64,000 nucleotides of DNA, taken from the NCBI RefSeq assembly GCF_016745255.1, contig NZ_JADOEQ010000002.1:186001-250000 (forward strand), written 5' to 3'. The position numbers and the translations under genes are program-made. Each line of letters opens with the position of its first letter. Position 1 is the stretch's first letter. Under the pieces are notes generated by a model. It worked only from the letters and a program-made list of their open reading frames with translations, was not told the DNA's origin and searched no databases. Positions 51,754 to 61,607 of this stretch are shown here, in pieces. The DNA comes from Enterococcus sp. BWR-S5. GTDB lineage: Bacteria > Bacillota > Bacilli > Lactobacillales > Enterococcaceae.

Positions 51754-53356
51754 TTGGTGGAAAAAAGCAACGATTTATCAAATCTATCCACGTAGCTTTA
51801 AGGATACGAATGCAGATGGTATTGGTGATCTTCCAGGAATTATTCAACATTTAGATTATCTTGCTTTTCTAGGAATAGACGCCGTGTGGTTGAGTCCTGT
51901 GTATCAATCACCTAATGAAGATAATGGCTATGACATCAGTGATTATCAAGCGATTGGTTCAGAATATGGAACAATGGCGGATATGGATAGACTCATTGAA
52001 GAAGCGAAAAAGAGAAACATCCGAATCATCATGGACTTAGTTGTCAATCACACTTCCTCTGAACATCCTTGGTTTCAATCAGCACTTCACAATACAGATA
52101 GTCCATTTCATGATTTTTATATTTGGAGAAAGAGCGTTGATGGAAATCCACCGAACGCCCTTCAATCAAACTTCGGCGGCTCAGCTTGGACATTAGTTCC
52201 GGAACTTGGAGAATATTATCTTCACTTACACGCAAAGGAGCAGCCTGACCTAAATTGGGAAAATAAAAAAATGCGTCAAGAGATTTATCGTATGATGAAT
52301 TACTGGATTAAAAAAGGAGTAGGCGGATTTCGTCTAGACGTGATTGATTTAATTGGAAAGGAACCCGACCAATCAATTACTAAAAATGGTCCAAAACTCC
52401 ACGAGCTATTACAAGAAATGAACCAGAACACCTTTGGAGAATACGATTTGGTCACGGTTGGTGAAACTTGGGGCGCAACACCCGAAATTGCTCAGCTTTA
52501 TTCAGACGAGGACAGAGAGGAATTATCGATGGTTTTCCAATTTGAGCATATCAATTTGGATAAACAACCAGGCAAACGAAAATGGGATCTAAAAAAGCTT
52601 GATCCGAAAGAACTGCACCAAGTTTTTTCTAAATGGCAAACTGAATTGGCTGGCAAAGGTTGGAACTCCCTGTTTTGGAATAATCACGATTTACCACGAA
52701 TCATTTCTCGTTGGGGCGATGATCAAAAATACAGAATCCTCAGCGGAAAAATGTTAGCAATTTATCTTTATTTTCTTCAAGGAACCCCTTATATATACCA
52801 AGGGGAAGAGATTGGGATGATAAATTATCCAGTAAAGTCCATTGATGAAGTCGATGATATTGAAAGTCGGAGAATGTACGATGAACGCATTGAGTTAGGG
52901 TATACAGAAGATGAAATCATTGCTTCTATCAATGCCAAAGGGCGGGATAATGCACGCCATCCAATGCAATGGGATGCTTCTAAACAGGCTGGCTTTACAG
53001 ATGGTATTCCTTGGCTGCCTGTAGGAGATGCAACTGAAATCAATGCAGCAGCAGCTTTAGATGATCCAAACTCATTATTCTATACGTATAAAAAGCTGAT
53101 ACAGCTCCGAAAAGAGTTACCAATAATTACTGAAGGAACATTTGAAAGTATTCCAACAGACGATACAGCAGTTTTGGCTTACATTCGTAAAAATGAAGGA
53201 GAAAAATTATTAGTTGTTGTCAATTTTTCCGGTGACCCAACTCAATTCTTATTAGATGAAACACAACAAATCAAAGAGATATTAATTCATAATTATGAAA
53301 AAGAAATCAGTCAAACACTTCTTCCTTATGAAGCTTATGCCGTTTTACTAAATTAA
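51743..53356 (+). CDS. GH13 alpha-glucosidase, probably alpha-1,6-specific (oligo-1,6-glucosidase/dextran glucosidase type)
   Basis: A 537-residue GH13_31 enzyme. Conserved regions: [15 protein letters not shown], the nucleophile [13 protein letters not shown], acid/base VGETW, and WNNHDLPR; the end is a small beta domain. The residue after the nucleophile Asp is Val (LDVID), which in this subfamily goes with alpha-1,6 specificity, unlike Ala or Thr in alpha-1,4 enzymes. ATG 51743 overlaps the end of scrA, so translation is coupled. The likely role is hydrolysis of imported glucosyl-oligosaccharides such as isomaltose or isomaltulose. Trehalose-6-phosphate hydrolase is a less likely alternative, given the sucrose context. 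Confidence 0.88.
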   Translation: MKTNWWKKATIYQIYPRSFKDTNADGIGDLPGIIQHLDYLAFLGIDAVWLSPVYQSPNEDNGYDISDYQAIGSEYGTMADMDRLIEEAKKRNIRIIMDLVVNHTSSEHPWFQSALHNTDSPFHDFYIWRKSVDGNPPNALQSNFGGSAWTLVPELGEYYLHLHAKEQPDLNWENKKMRQEIYRMMNYWIKKGVGGFRLDVIDLIGKEPDQSITKNGPKLHELLQEMNQNTFGEYDLVTVGETWGATPEIAQLYSDEDREELSMVFQFEHINLDKQPGKRKWDLKKLDPKELHQVFSKWQTELAGKGWNSLFWNNHDLPRIISRWGDDQKYRILSGKMLAIYLYFLQGTPYIYQGEEIGMINYPVKSIDEVDDIESRRMYDERIELGYTEDEIIASINAKGRDNARHPMQWDASKQAGFTDGIPWLPVGDATEINAAAALDDPNSLFYTYKKLIQLRKELPIITEGTFESIPTDDTAVLAYIRKNEGEKLLVVVNFSGDPTQFLLDETQQIKEILIHNYEKEISQTLLPYEAYAVLLN

Positions 53357-53364
53357 CAACAAGA

Positions 53365-53483
53365 GGTTGGGCCAGAAACGTTAAGCTTCAAGCAATAAGC
53401 TGGAATTCACGAAAATTGCTCCACAAATTTTTGCTGAATTTCAGCTTATTGTCGAAGAAGTTGCTTCTGTCCCACCGTTTTTT
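53365..53483 (+). terminator. Long hairpin element/terminator after the GH13 gene
   Basis: A 119-base imperfect hairpin: GGTTGGG-CAGAA pairs with TTCTG-CCCACC at the base and GCAATAAGCTG with CAGCTTATTG inside. It is followed by GTTTTTT. The base of the stem resembles the GTGGGAC-type element at 35208-35253, pointing to a dispersed repeat used as terminator. Confidence 0.65.
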
Positions 53484-53545
53484 CGGATATAGGTATAGAT
53501 AGGGCGTAGGATTTGAGTTATGTTCCAGTCACTTTAGTACATATT

Positions 53546-55729
53546 TTATTCTATGACGGCCCAATGAATGTAGAAACAGTGGAAATCTTCTTTGATCCTA
53601 GGAACAAGAATACCGGCATGATTTAATTCACTGCCACTATATATTTTTCCTGTACTCGTATCCTTATAAAGAGCCGCATCCTCAAGATATTTCGTTTTTA
53701 GATACTGAATCGTTTGTGCTGGTTGAGCAAGCCCATTGGAATAAACAAGAAGTGCTTCTGTTTCGTTTTTAAATAGCCAAGCAGTAGAGTAAGCTGTATC
53801 AAGCTCTTTTAAGCGATAAAATTGCCCAAACTGTAACAGTCTGCGATGTTTTTTATAAAATGTAATTTGCTCTTTTATCATTTCAAGGTCTTGTGATGCT
53901 TGCTTTTCTATAGCTAATTCATAGCCAAAATTACCACTCATTGCAATTAAAAAACGACTGGCTAAAGGCGTTTTTCGACCTACTTGATGATTCGGACTAT
54001 CCGAAACATGAGCCCCCATCATAATCGGTGGGTATAGATAGCTATACCCGTATTGGATTTTTGATCGACACAACGCATCTGTATTATCGCTTGCCCAAGT
54101 TTGAGGCATATAGGCAACCATCCCAGGATCAAATCGGCCGCCACCACTCGAGCAGTTTTCAAAAAGAACTTTTGGAAATTGCTTTGTTACTTCAGATAGA
54201 ATACGGTAAAGCCCTAAAACATAGCGATGGCTGACTTCTTTTTGCTGATCATTCGGTAAAACAAAGCTGCCTACTTCCGTTAAATGTCGATTCATGTCCC
54301 ACTTTACATAATCGATTTTATTTGAAGAAAGATACGCTGTCAGCATCTGAATAAGATGTTCTTGAACTTCCGGCAAACTCAAATTTAAGACGAGCTGTTG
54401 TCTGCCTTGTGTTTGAGGGTAATCTGGAACCTGTAGACTCCACTCTGGATGACGCTCAAACAAACGACTGTTTACAGAAATCATTTCCGGCTCAAACCAT
54501 AAACCAAATTTCATCTTTTGTTTGTGAATAACATCCGCAAGGTGCTCGATTCCATTTGGAAGTTTCGCTTTGTTGACAGACCAATCGCCTAAAGAGGTTG
54601 TATCATCCTCACGTTGGCCAAACCAGCCGTCATCCAAAACAAATAATTCAATCCCCAATGCATTCGCTAGTTGAGCCTGACGAACCAAGTCTTCTTCAGT
54701 AAAATCAAAATAATTCCCTTCCCAAGAATTAAGTAAAACAGGGCGTTCCACCTGTTGCCATTGCTTAGGAATCAAATAGGTTTGATATAGCTTATGGAAC
54801 GTCTGGGAAAGCTGATTAAACCCTTTGGCACTAAAGTTCAACACAACCTCTGGTGTCTGAAAAGTTGCGTTCGGTGATAATTTCCATTCAAAGGTTTCCG
54901 GATTGATTCCGATTTGAATCCGCGTACTTCCATATTGCTCTACTTCCGCTTGAGCCACAAAATTCCCACTATAAATAAAATGGAACCCATAAACGTGTCC
55001 TTGATCTTCATTCGTACACCGATCAGCAAGCCCTAAGAATGGATGATGTTGCGGACTGCTAGTTCCTCTAGTTGATGCGATTTTTTGTACACCAGTATGG
55101 AGTGGTTGCCGATGGATAGTTGCCTCATTTGTATGTGCCCCATTAAGTGTTAGTAAATCAAAATCACAACGTGGAAAATCTAGAAGCATCGAACCAGCAT
55201 TTTCTATATAGATTGCCTTTGCGCCATTATTCTTATACGCCACACTCCGTGTAATCACAGGAAGATTCTCGTATATTGTATAATACAGCACCATTTCAAG
55301 CGACTGGATATGGTCTACAAGATAAATTGCTAAGGTTTGCTCCTGCTCTCCTCTTAGTGATGGCAGTCCCTCTAAAGAAGGTTTGCCTTCTAAAATTTCA
55401 AAATGATCATACACAAAATCAGTAATACGATACCCGTCTATATTCCGAAACTGATAATTGCTCACTCGGTAATCTAAGCTGCCCTGTGTACTAGTTTCAA
55501 GCGGCAGCGTATTTAACGAAAAAGTGCGTTCTTCACTGATTGGATTCGTAGCAAAGCCGCGATCAATCATTTGCAGCTGATTGACCTGATGATACCCTGT
55601 CAAACGGGGACCAAAATATCTATGGGTAAGATATTTTTCTTTTTCGATACCAATGATATAGCTAATTTCATTATTGCTCAGGTGGAAAAAGTTTTGCGAT
55701 GCATCAAAATAAATCGACATATTTATCAT
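53546..55729 (-). CDS. Alpha-galactosidase (GH36)
   Basis: A 727-residue GH36 enzyme. It has the N-terminal beta-supersandwich, WEGNYFDFTEEDLVRQAQLA with FVLDDGWFGQREDD, the nucleophile segment YVKWDMNRHLTEVG (Asp in KWD), and the acid/base region FENCSSGGGRFDPGM with QTWASDNTDA. No signal peptide is found, so it acts on imported alpha-galactosides such as melibiose or raffinose. Size and motifs match bacterial AgaA/RafA-type proteins of about 730 residues. It is divergent from an AraC-type regulator 80 bases away. The adjacent sucrose system could use the sucrose released from raffinose. Confidence 0.93.
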   Translation of the reverse strand: MINMSIYFDASQNFFHLSNNEISYIIGIEKEKYLTHRYFGPRLTGYHQVNQLQMIDRGFATNPISEERTFSLNTLPLETSTQGSLDYRVSNYQFRNIDGYRITDFVYDHFEILEGKPSLEGLPSLRGEQEQTLAIYLVDHIQSLEMVLYYTIYENLPVITRSVAYKNNGAKAIYIENAGSMLLDFPRCDFDLLTLNGAHTNEATIHRQPLHTGVQKIASTRGTSSPQHHPFLGLADRCTNEDQGHVYGFHFIYSGNFVAQAEVEQYGSTRIQIGINPETFEWKLSPNATFQTPEVVLNFSAKGFNQLSQTFHKLYQTYLIPKQWQQVERPVLLNSWEGNYFDFTEEDLVRQAQLANALGIELFVLDDGWFGQREDDTTSLGDWSVNKAKLPNGIEHLADVIHKQKMKFGLWFEPEMISVNSRLFERHPEWSLQVPDYPQTQGRQQLVLNLSLPEVQEHLIQMLTAYLSSNKIDYVKWDMNRHLTEVGSFVLPNDQQKEVSHRYVLGLYRILSEVTKQFPKVLFENCSSGGGRFDPGMVAYMPQTWASDNTDALCRSKIQYGYSYLYPPIMMGAHVSDSPNHQVGRKTPLASRFLIAMSGNFGYELAIEKQASQDLEMIKEQITFYKKHRRLLQFGQFYRLKELDTAYSTAWLFKNETEALLVYSNGLAQPAQTIQYLKTKYLEDAALYKDTSTGKIYSGSELNHAGILVPRIKEDFHCFYIHWAVIE

Positions 55730-55808
55730 TCCCCTTCTTTTATTATGTATATGGTATCGAGTATAATCAGAAGTAACAAGAAGAAATTATTTCAAGGAGG
55801 GTAATAAA

Positions 55809-56600
55809 TTGCAGAATTTCGTACGTCAGTTCCATTACATTAATGAACAACACTTCCCCCTAATCCGAGGGATTGGTATAGGACAAGGAAGTACTCATTA
55901 TGATTGGGATGCACGTCAGCGAAAAGAACAACTGATCGTTTTGCAAGTGACATTAAGCGGTCAGGGCTTTATACAAATCGGAGAAAAAACTGTTCCCTTA
56001 ACACAAAACAAAGCTTTTTTTGCTAAAATCCCTGGGAGTTATCGCTACTTCGGTGAGAATTGGCATTTTCTGTTTATAGAATTTTCAGGAAGTATGATTC
56101 AATGGTTGGATACCTCCGTTGCAATTGTTGAATTATCGGAGGGCTTCATTGAACGGCTGCGAGGATTTATTCTTGATCTAAAAACACAAGAAGTAACTGT
56201 TACACAAAATACTAAAGCTGCATTTACTCTTTTTGTAGATATCAAAGAAGAAGTGCAAAAAGAAAGCCAACAAAAAACAGCGACCATTGAAGCAGTAAAA
56301 AAATACATTGATGAACATTATTTCGAAGATATCAGCTTAGAGTTTTTATCTGAAAAATACGGCTTATCAAAATACAAATTGATTCGACAATTCGAAGCAG
56401 CTTATAACTCGCCACCAATACACTATTTAAAGAAAGTGCGTATTCTTCATTCACTATCGCTATTATGGGAGGAGGAAACAGTGGAAATAGTCGCAAGAAA
56501 AGTCGGATTTTCTACAGGAAACTATTTTAGTAAAGTATTTAAAAAAGAGATGAGTATCTCTCCTAGTGAGTATAAAAATAGAAAAACACACTACTATTAA
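55809..56600 (+). CDS. AraC-family transcriptional regulator
   Basis: A 263-residue activator. N-terminal cupin-like sugar-binding domain (about 1-140; QVTLSGQGFIQIGEKTVPL). C-terminal double helix-turn-helix (about 165-263) with ISLEFLSEKYGLSKYKLIRQFE and the signature VARKVGFSTGNYFSKVFKKE followed by MSISPSEYK. TTG start at 55809 is supported by CAAGGAGGG eight bases before it. The gene is divergent from the alpha-galactosidase gene and is probably its activator in response to an alpha-galactoside, like MsmR/RafR proteins. Confidence 0.88.
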   Translation: MQNFVRQFHYINEQHFPLIRGIGIGQGSTHYDWDARQRKEQLIVLQVTLSGQGFIQIGEKTVPLTQNKAFFAKIPGSYRYFGENWHFLFIEFSGSMIQWLDTSVAIVELSEGFIERLRGFILDLKTQEVTVTQNTKAAFTLFVDIKEEVQKESQQKTATIEAVKKYIDEHYFEDISLEFLSEKYGLSKYKLIRQFEAAYNSPPIHYLKKVRILHSLSLLWEEETVEIVARKVGFSTGNYFSKVFKKEMSISPSEYKNRKTHYY

Positions 56601-56641
56601 CAACTAACTCGTTTTTAATGATATCAACCCCACACTTTTAC

Positions 56642-56684
56642 AAAAAGGAATCATATCCGATAAAATCAGATACGATTCCTTTTA
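56642..56684 (+). terminator. Terminator after the AraC-type gene
   Basis: AAAAAGGAATCATATC pairs with GATACGATTCCTTTT (one mismatch) and continues into T residues. Confidence 0.75.
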
Positions 56685-56815
56685 TTATGCTTTTCTATCC
56701 CTTGCAATTTCCTTGTTCAAGCTGTCATAATCACTTTGCTCTACTGTATCCTTAGGCACCTTCCTATCAAACGCTTCATCAATCATTTTTTGATTTTCTC
56801 AACCTAATCTACTTG
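56685..56815 (-). pseudogene. Remnant of a Cry1Ac-D-VI-like coiled-coil protein gene
   Basis: On the minus strand MIDEAFDRKVPKDTVEQSDY then DSLNKEIARDRKA and a stop (56687-56685) align with KLLDEAFDGNLPKETLKQSDY and following residues of the protein at 13874-15184. Just upstream VD, an in-frame TAG and VEKIKK in a shifted frame continue the similarity, so a nonsense mutation and a frameshift are present. Only about 45 codons survive. The bases from 56816 to 57010 show nothing I can support. Confidence 0.65.
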
Positions 56816-57010
56816 GATAGATAGCAGATAAATTTTCGTCTTTCGTAATCTGTCGTCGTCATGATATTCTCTATCTTTATTACAGGAGTCTATCGCTTAC
56901 TAATCTGTGTAATTTGTCTATTTCCACCAATTTCACGGCAGTCAAAAAGCGACTGATAGATACTTCTGCCAGTCGCCGAAATCCATTTGCTATCCTAACT
57001 CACAAAATTA

Positions 57011-57799
57011 TTAATGATATTCAACAGGTTTCTTACGTTTTCGAGCAACAAGGCACGTATAAATCACATCAAGAAGATAATCAACTGAGACACCATATTG
57101 CAGTGAGGTCAGCTCGTAATGACCAGAATAGATATAGAGGCTATCGTTACATAACAAATCCAGCTTTCTATCGACATTGCTAGTCAGAGCAACCGTATAA
57201 ATATTCTTACGGCGCAGTTCCAAAGCAGCATTGACCATGACCGGATTACAGCCGGTATGGCTAACAATGATTGCTATGCTGTCGTTATCCATCAATGTGT
57301 TGATATAAAAATCATTATAGGTATTAAAAACCTGCGTATTTATCCCTAAGCTGCTTAGTTTCAAACAGGTTCCCTGACCTCGTGTGAAATTCGCATCATT
57401 TGCGTAAAAGTCAATTCTCTTCGAGTGGACTAACCGATTGATGATCCGGTTCAAGGAATTTTTTTCTATCATTTGCTGCGTATGACGCACCGTTTCTCGA
57501 TACAATCCCTCAACGGTCGCGGATAGTTCCATATTAGACGCCGTGACATCCAGCTTCGTGCGATCATTTTTCTTGTTTTGAGCATGCTCACTGACATAGC
57601 GTAATTGAAACTCGTGATAGCTTTTAAATCCCAGCTTCTTACAAAGACGATTGATTGTTGCCGGGCTAGTTAACGTCAAACTTGCCAGCTCTTTAGCTGT
57701 TCTATCTAAAGCTGCCTCTTGATTTTCCAAAATAAACTGAACGATTGCTTTCTCCTGATGGGTAAAGTTCGTGCCCTCTTGCAGTTGTTGAATAATCAT
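57011..57799 (-). CDS. MurR/RpiR-family transcriptional regulator
   Basis: A 262-residue regulator: helix-turn-helix (about 1-75; KELASLTLTSPATINRLCKK, LGFKSYHEFQLRY) and a SIS domain (about 110-240; RIDFYANDANFTRGQG, SIAIIVSHTGCNPVMV). ATG 57799 has GAGGAGTG just before it; the frame is open 22 codons further upstream. It lies downstream of a PTS EIIC and two Gfo/Idh dehydrogenase genes. A cre-like site occupies the gap before it. Probably the local regulator with a sugar-phosphate effector. Confidence 0.88.
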   Translation of the reverse strand: MIIQQLQEGTNFTHQEKAIVQFILENQEAALDRTAKELASLTLTSPATINRLCKKLGFKSYHEFQLRYVSEHAQNKKNDRTKLDVTASNMELSATVEGLYRETVRHTQQMIEKNSLNRIINRLVHSKRIDFYANDANFTRGQGTCLKLSSLGINTQVFNTYNDFYINTLMDNDSIAIIVSHTGCNPVMVNAALELRRKNIYTVALTSNVDRKLDLLCNDSLYIYSGHYELTSLQYGVSVDYLLDVIYTCLVARKRKKPVEYH

Positions 57800-57878
57800 T
57801 TCATCACTCCTCATTTTAGGATGTACCATAACACATGTACACCAAAATACAGTGGGAAAACCCAAAAGTCATTTTCTT

Positions 57879-57892
57879 TGTAAGCGAAACCA
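57879..57892 (+). promoter_or_regulatory. cre-like CcpA site before the RpiR-type gene
   Basis: TGTAAGCGAAACCA matches 13 of 14 positions of the cre consensus TGNAARCGNWWWCA. It lies 80 bases upstream of the regulator start and 80 bases after the EIIC stop. Confidence 0.65.
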
Positions 57893-57971
57893 CTTTTATT
57901 CATTATAGCATCCTAATCCGAGAAATAATTACTGATTCATAGAATATATATATGGCTTGTATCTGTTATTA

Positions 57972-59306
57972 CTATGCTTCATTCACTTGAATCATTTCTG
58001 GTGACGGTGTATCTTCTTTCAGCTTTTCTGCAGTATCAATACTTTGATTATAGACTTTCCAGAATGGCAGATAAATGACGAATCCTATCGCAAAAGAAAT
58101 AATCGGAATAAGTACAGTCTTCATATCCCCGGTTCCTAAAGGGCCTAACAAAAACGGCGGAGTTGCCCAAGGGACTACCGCATAGAATTTTCCAAAGAAG
58201 CTCGTGGACATCAAAAGATAGCCTACTCCTGAAGAAATCGTTCCGCTTAAAATAAAAGGAATCATCAAGTAGGGATTAAGCGCAATCGGCAATCCATAAA
58301 TTACCGGCTCAACGATTGTAAAAATACCTGGTGCTAACGAGGTCAACCCAATCGTTCGAAACTGTTTTTTCTTTGAGGTGACCATTAAAAAGAGCAATGG
58401 CCAAACTGCAGCAGTCCAAATCGTTAATCGTAAAAGTCCGGTTTTGCCTAAACCAGCTAAAATATTCGGCAGGTCATAATTTGAAGACCCACCAGCTAAA
58501 GCGCTTGCATTTTGATCGATCCACATTAAACCAAACGGAGTGAATAACGCTAAAAACATATTATCTCCGTGAAGCCCGACGCTCCATAGCAGCAGACAAA
58601 TAAAGGTGACCAACATCGCCATCCAAACACTATCAGAAGACGTAATGATCGGCTCTAATAACGTGTTCAGCCACGCAACCATGTCAAAGTCCAGAATCGT
58701 CCGAATCAGCCATGCGAAAGCAAAGATCGTTGCAAAAGGAAGCAATGCGCCAAAAGCATTTCCAATATTCGGTGGTACAGAGTCAGGCATCTTGATCGTG
58801 ATATTTTTATCCAGGAAAAATTTCAAAATTTGAACCCCAATGATACTCGTGATAATACAAACGAACAAACCGCTCGCACTGAAGGAGGTGACAGATATCC
58901 CACCAGCCTCATCATAACCATTGATGGTAAAGATCAGGAATGTCGCCAACCCTAATAAACTGCAAGTCAATGTATTCATCTTTTTCTTTTGTGCATAATG
59001 ATAAGGAATTGCAACCGCACAATATAAGGACATCAAGTTCATAGTCAAGCTGTTCATCCAGGCAAACTTTCCTGCCCATGGTGCCAAGAACCCAATCAAT
59101 GGCTGACCGCTGGTTCCAACATCCGGTGATCCTAATACATACAGGATCAAGAAGATAGAGCCAATCATAATAATCGGAGTAACTGATACCAAACCAGATA
59201 CAACAGAGGAGATGATATCTGTACTGGCGAATCTACCTAGTGGTTCAGATATTTTATTCGTAAAATCTGTTAGTCTATCCATTAAGCTTTTCTTTTGTTT
59301 ATCCAT
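57972..59306 (-). CDS. PTS EIIC component, lactose/cellobiose family
   Basis: A 444-residue membrane permease with about ten hydrophobic segments and the family motifs VPPNIGNAFGALLPF, LLWSVGLHGDNMF and FTIVEPVIYGLPIALNPYLM (substrate-binding Glu). The soluble EIIA and EIIB partners are not encoded in this window, so the permease must borrow them from another locus or the cluster is incomplete. It follows two Gfo/Idh/MocA genes, whose products may oxidise the imported sugar. Ribosome site GGAGG precedes ATG 59306. Confidence 0.9.
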   Translation of the reverse strand: MDKQKKSLMDRLTDFTNKISEPLGRFASTDIISSVVSGLVSVTPIIMIGSIFLILYVLGSPDVGTSGQPLIGFLAPWAGKFAWMNSLTMNLMSLYCAVAIPYHYAQKKKMNTLTCSLLGLATFLIFTINGYDEAGGISVTSFSASGLFVCIITSIIGVQILKFFLDKNITIKMPDSVPPNIGNAFGALLPFATIFAFAWLIRTILDFDMVAWLNTLLEPIITSSDSVWMAMLVTFICLLLWSVGLHGDNMFLALFTPFGLMWIDQNASALAGGSSNYDLPNILAGLGKTGLLRLTIWTAAVWPLLFLMVTSKKKQFRTIGLTSLAPGIFTIVEPVIYGLPIALNPYLMIPFILSGTISSGVGYLLMSTSFFGKFYAVVPWATPPFLLGPLGTGDMKTVLIPIISFAIGFVIYLPFWKVYNQSIDTAEKLKEDTPSPEMIQVNEA

Positions 59307-59399
59307 TCGGAGAACCTCCTATTTTTTAATAGCTTATTTCAGGGATTACGGACACCTTCATTTCGCAACCCCTTCATTCGCTATATTTCTTTGTAGAAT

Positions 59400-60404
59400 T
59401 TACTTATTTTCAGCATTAGTATCCGAAGGGAAAAACACATCCGCTGTTCTTCTTGCCTGTGTCTGTATTTTCATCGTTGCTAGTGAAATATCCATCAATG
59501 CATTGGCTTCTGTGACTTTCCGATTATCGATGATATCGCAAAATGCTGCGAACTCATGGTACATTCGATGCTTCCCTTCATTCAGCTCATAAACCTTTTC
59601 AACCGATGAATCATTCATCAATAATTTGAATTTGGCTACAACATTTGCGGAATCTTCAATGATGATACAGCCTTTATCTCCTTGAATGGATGTAACGATG
59701 GGCGCCTTACAATCCTTAGCTGCAATACAAACTGCCTTAAATTCATTGTAATCCATAGTCAAAATACCAGAAGTATCAATTCCTTTTTGAATATTCGCCT
59801 GATAGTTTACCTTTTCAGTTGTGCCAAACAACGTGACCATCAGATTTATATTGTAAATATTTAAATCCATCAATGCACCACCAGATTTTTCAGGATCAAA
59901 AGCCGGTTGAGTGATTCCTTGCTTGAATGCATCATATCTGGAAGAATACTGCGAATAATTGGCTGAGATTATTTTGATTTCTCCCAATGTCGGCAGCAAC
60001 TCTTTGATTTTCAATACATTCGGTAAAAAACGAGTCGAAACAGCTTCTAAAACAAATAACTCTCGTTCTCTCGCTAATTCAGCTAATTCAACGGCTTCCT
60101 GATCGTTTGAAGTAAAAGGCTTTTCACAAATGACATGCTTATCCGCCAGCAGCGCTTTTTTCGTGAACGTATAGTGCAGATGGTTTGGAACGCCTATATA
60201 GATTGTCTCTATCGCAGGATTCTTTAGCATCTCACCGAAATCTGTATAACATTTTTTGATTCCATACTCTTTTGCCAATGTCTGAATAGTTGTTTCCTCA
60301 GCAGGTGTTGCACAAATCGCTTCTAATTCCATATCACTGACTTCACCAGCAAAGCTCAGCAGATCATGCACAATCATTCCTGCTCCTAATAAGCCTACTT
60401 TCAT
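59400..60404 (-). CDS. Gfo/Idh/MocA-family oxidoreductase
   Basis: A 334-residue NAD(P)-dependent dehydrogenase. Rossmann motif VGLLGAGMIVHDLL at the N-terminus, the catalytic-loop ICEKPFTSND (Lys of the EKP motif near residue 95), then the alpha/beta C-terminal domain with GGALMDLNIYNINL (with the family His replaced by Asn or Tyr here). ATG 60404 shares its base with the end of the preceding gene, so the two dehydrogenases are coupled. Substrate unknown: a sugar, sugar phosphate or inositol derivative. Confidence 0.88.
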   Translation of the reverse strand: MKVGLLGAGMIVHDLLSFAGEVSDMELEAICATPAEETTIQTLAKEYGIKKCYTDFGEMLKNPAIETIYIGVPNHLHYTFTKKALLADKHVICEKPFTSNDQEAVELAELARERELFVLEAVSTRFLPNVLKIKELLPTLGEIKIISANYSQYSSRYDAFKQGITQPAFDPEKSGGALMDLNIYNINLMVTLFGTTEKVNYQANIQKGIDTSGILTMDYNEFKAVCIAAKDCKAPIVTSIQGDKGCIIIEDSANVVAKFKLLMNDSSVEKVYELNEGKHRMYHEFAAFCDIIDNRKVTEANALMDISLATMKIQTQARRTADVFFPSDTNAENK

Positions 60405-61429
60405 TATTTCGCCTCCCTCGCAATGTTCATCGCTGCTTCAATAATTTGTAAAACAGCGACAACTTCCTCATCTTTGACTATTTTTTCTGCATTACCGGCT
60501 AAAACATCAAAGATATTATCATAGATGATCCCGTAGTCTCCCTTTTCTACAGGAACTTTCATGTTCACTTCTTTTCCTTCTTGATCCACATAAGCTAAGG
60601 TGCCCCATAACGCTTCAGGGTACTCTTCTGCTGGTAGCGGGTAAGGACCATTGGGTTTTTCTTTCGAAGAATTATGCCCAAGTGACGGCATCAAGAAGCT
60701 GCCCTTTTTACCATGAACTGTAAAGCTTGGATAATCCAGCTTCACATAATAGCTGGTTTTAACAATTGCCTTCAATCCGTTTGGATAAAAGAAATCAATA
60801 TCATAATAATCATCCGAAATACCAGGATTATCAATACTGCGCACATCATAAACCAATTTCTCAGGAACGCCAAACTCTCCAATGATTTGATCCACCGGAT
60901 GAACAGCTAATCCGTAAAGTACTCCCATTCGCTTGTTAGCAGCAATTGCCGGGCGATAGTAATCATAATGAGATTCTACTTCAATCAATTCACCTAAAAC
61001 ACCCGATTCAATCACTTTGCGAACTGTCCGCATATCCGCATCAAAGCGCCGATTCTGATTCGCCATTGCCAATAGTCCTTTTTCTTTTGCGAGAGCAAAT
61101 ATTTCTTTTGCTTCAGCACTTGTCATGGCAAAGGGCTTTTCTGTCAGAACGTTCTTGCCATTTTCTAAAGCCATTCTACTGTACATCACATGAAACTGGT
61201 CAGGCGTGTTTACCACAATCAGATTGACCTCCGAATCCTGCATCACCTCTTCAATCGAAGAAGTAAATCTGATTGTCGGATACCAACTTTCACGTTCTAA
61301 ATCTCCTACTCGATCTTCTTCTCTACGATAAATATATTTAACCTTCATTTTTTCTTTCCGCTCTTCAACATATGGCAGATGGTACTGACAAACACTGTTG
61401 CCAAAACCAATATAAGCAATAACTAACAT
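60404..61429 (-). CDS. Gfo/Idh/MocA-family oxidoreductase (YdgJ/YvaA-like)
   Basis: A 341-residue dehydrogenase. The cofactor motif reads AYIGFGNSVCQYHLPYV, and the catalytic EKP motif lies in VLTEKPFAMTSAEAKE. The substrate region has AMANQNRRFDADMRTV and GVLYGLAVHPVDQIIGEFG (active-site His). It is the first gene of the operon, with a cre-like site and a palindrome upstream. Pairing of two different Idh-family enzymes suggests successive or opposite oxidation and reduction of one sugar. Ribosome site AGGAGAG. Confidence 0.88.
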   Translation of the reverse strand: MLVIAYIGFGNSVCQYHLPYVEERKEKMKVKYIYRREEDRVGDLERESWYPTIRFTSSIEEVMQDSEVNLIVVNTPDQFHVMYSRMALENGKNVLTEKPFAMTSAEAKEIFALAKEKGLLAMANQNRRFDADMRTVRKVIESGVLGELIEVESHYDYYRPAIAANKRMGVLYGLAVHPVDQIIGEFGVPEKLVYDVRSIDNPGISDDYYDIDFFYPNGLKAIVKTSYYVKLDYPSFTVHGKKGSFLMPSLGHNSSKEKPNGPYPLPAEEYPEALWGTLAYVDQEGKEVNMKVPVEKGDYGIIYDNIFDVLAGNAEKIVKDEEVVAVLQIIEAAMNIAREAK

Positions 61430-61576
61430 AAATCTCTCCTCCTATTTCAACAGTTATTCATACATCAGAGGGTAGGAAGCATTTTATGTCCCAAACCCAA
61501 CAAAGACCATCAGCTGATTGGTACAATTCCACCTTATCATCTGGTATTAAATGCTTCGATAGCTGATTCACAAAAA

Positions 61577-61590
61577 GGTTAACGCTTTCA
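61577..61590 (-). promoter_or_regulatory. cre-like CcpA site upstream of the dehydrogenase/PTS operon
   Basis: On the minus strand TGAAAGCGTTAACC matches 13 of 14 cre consensus positions. It lies about 150 bases upstream of the first gene. Confidence 0.65.
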
Positions 61591-61607
61591 AAAATAGCGG
61601 TTATTTG

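Noticed and set aside
57011-57865. Longer RpiR-type protein starting at 57865
   Set aside because: The extra 22 residues lack a ribosome site; ATG 57799 has GAGGAGTG directly upstream.
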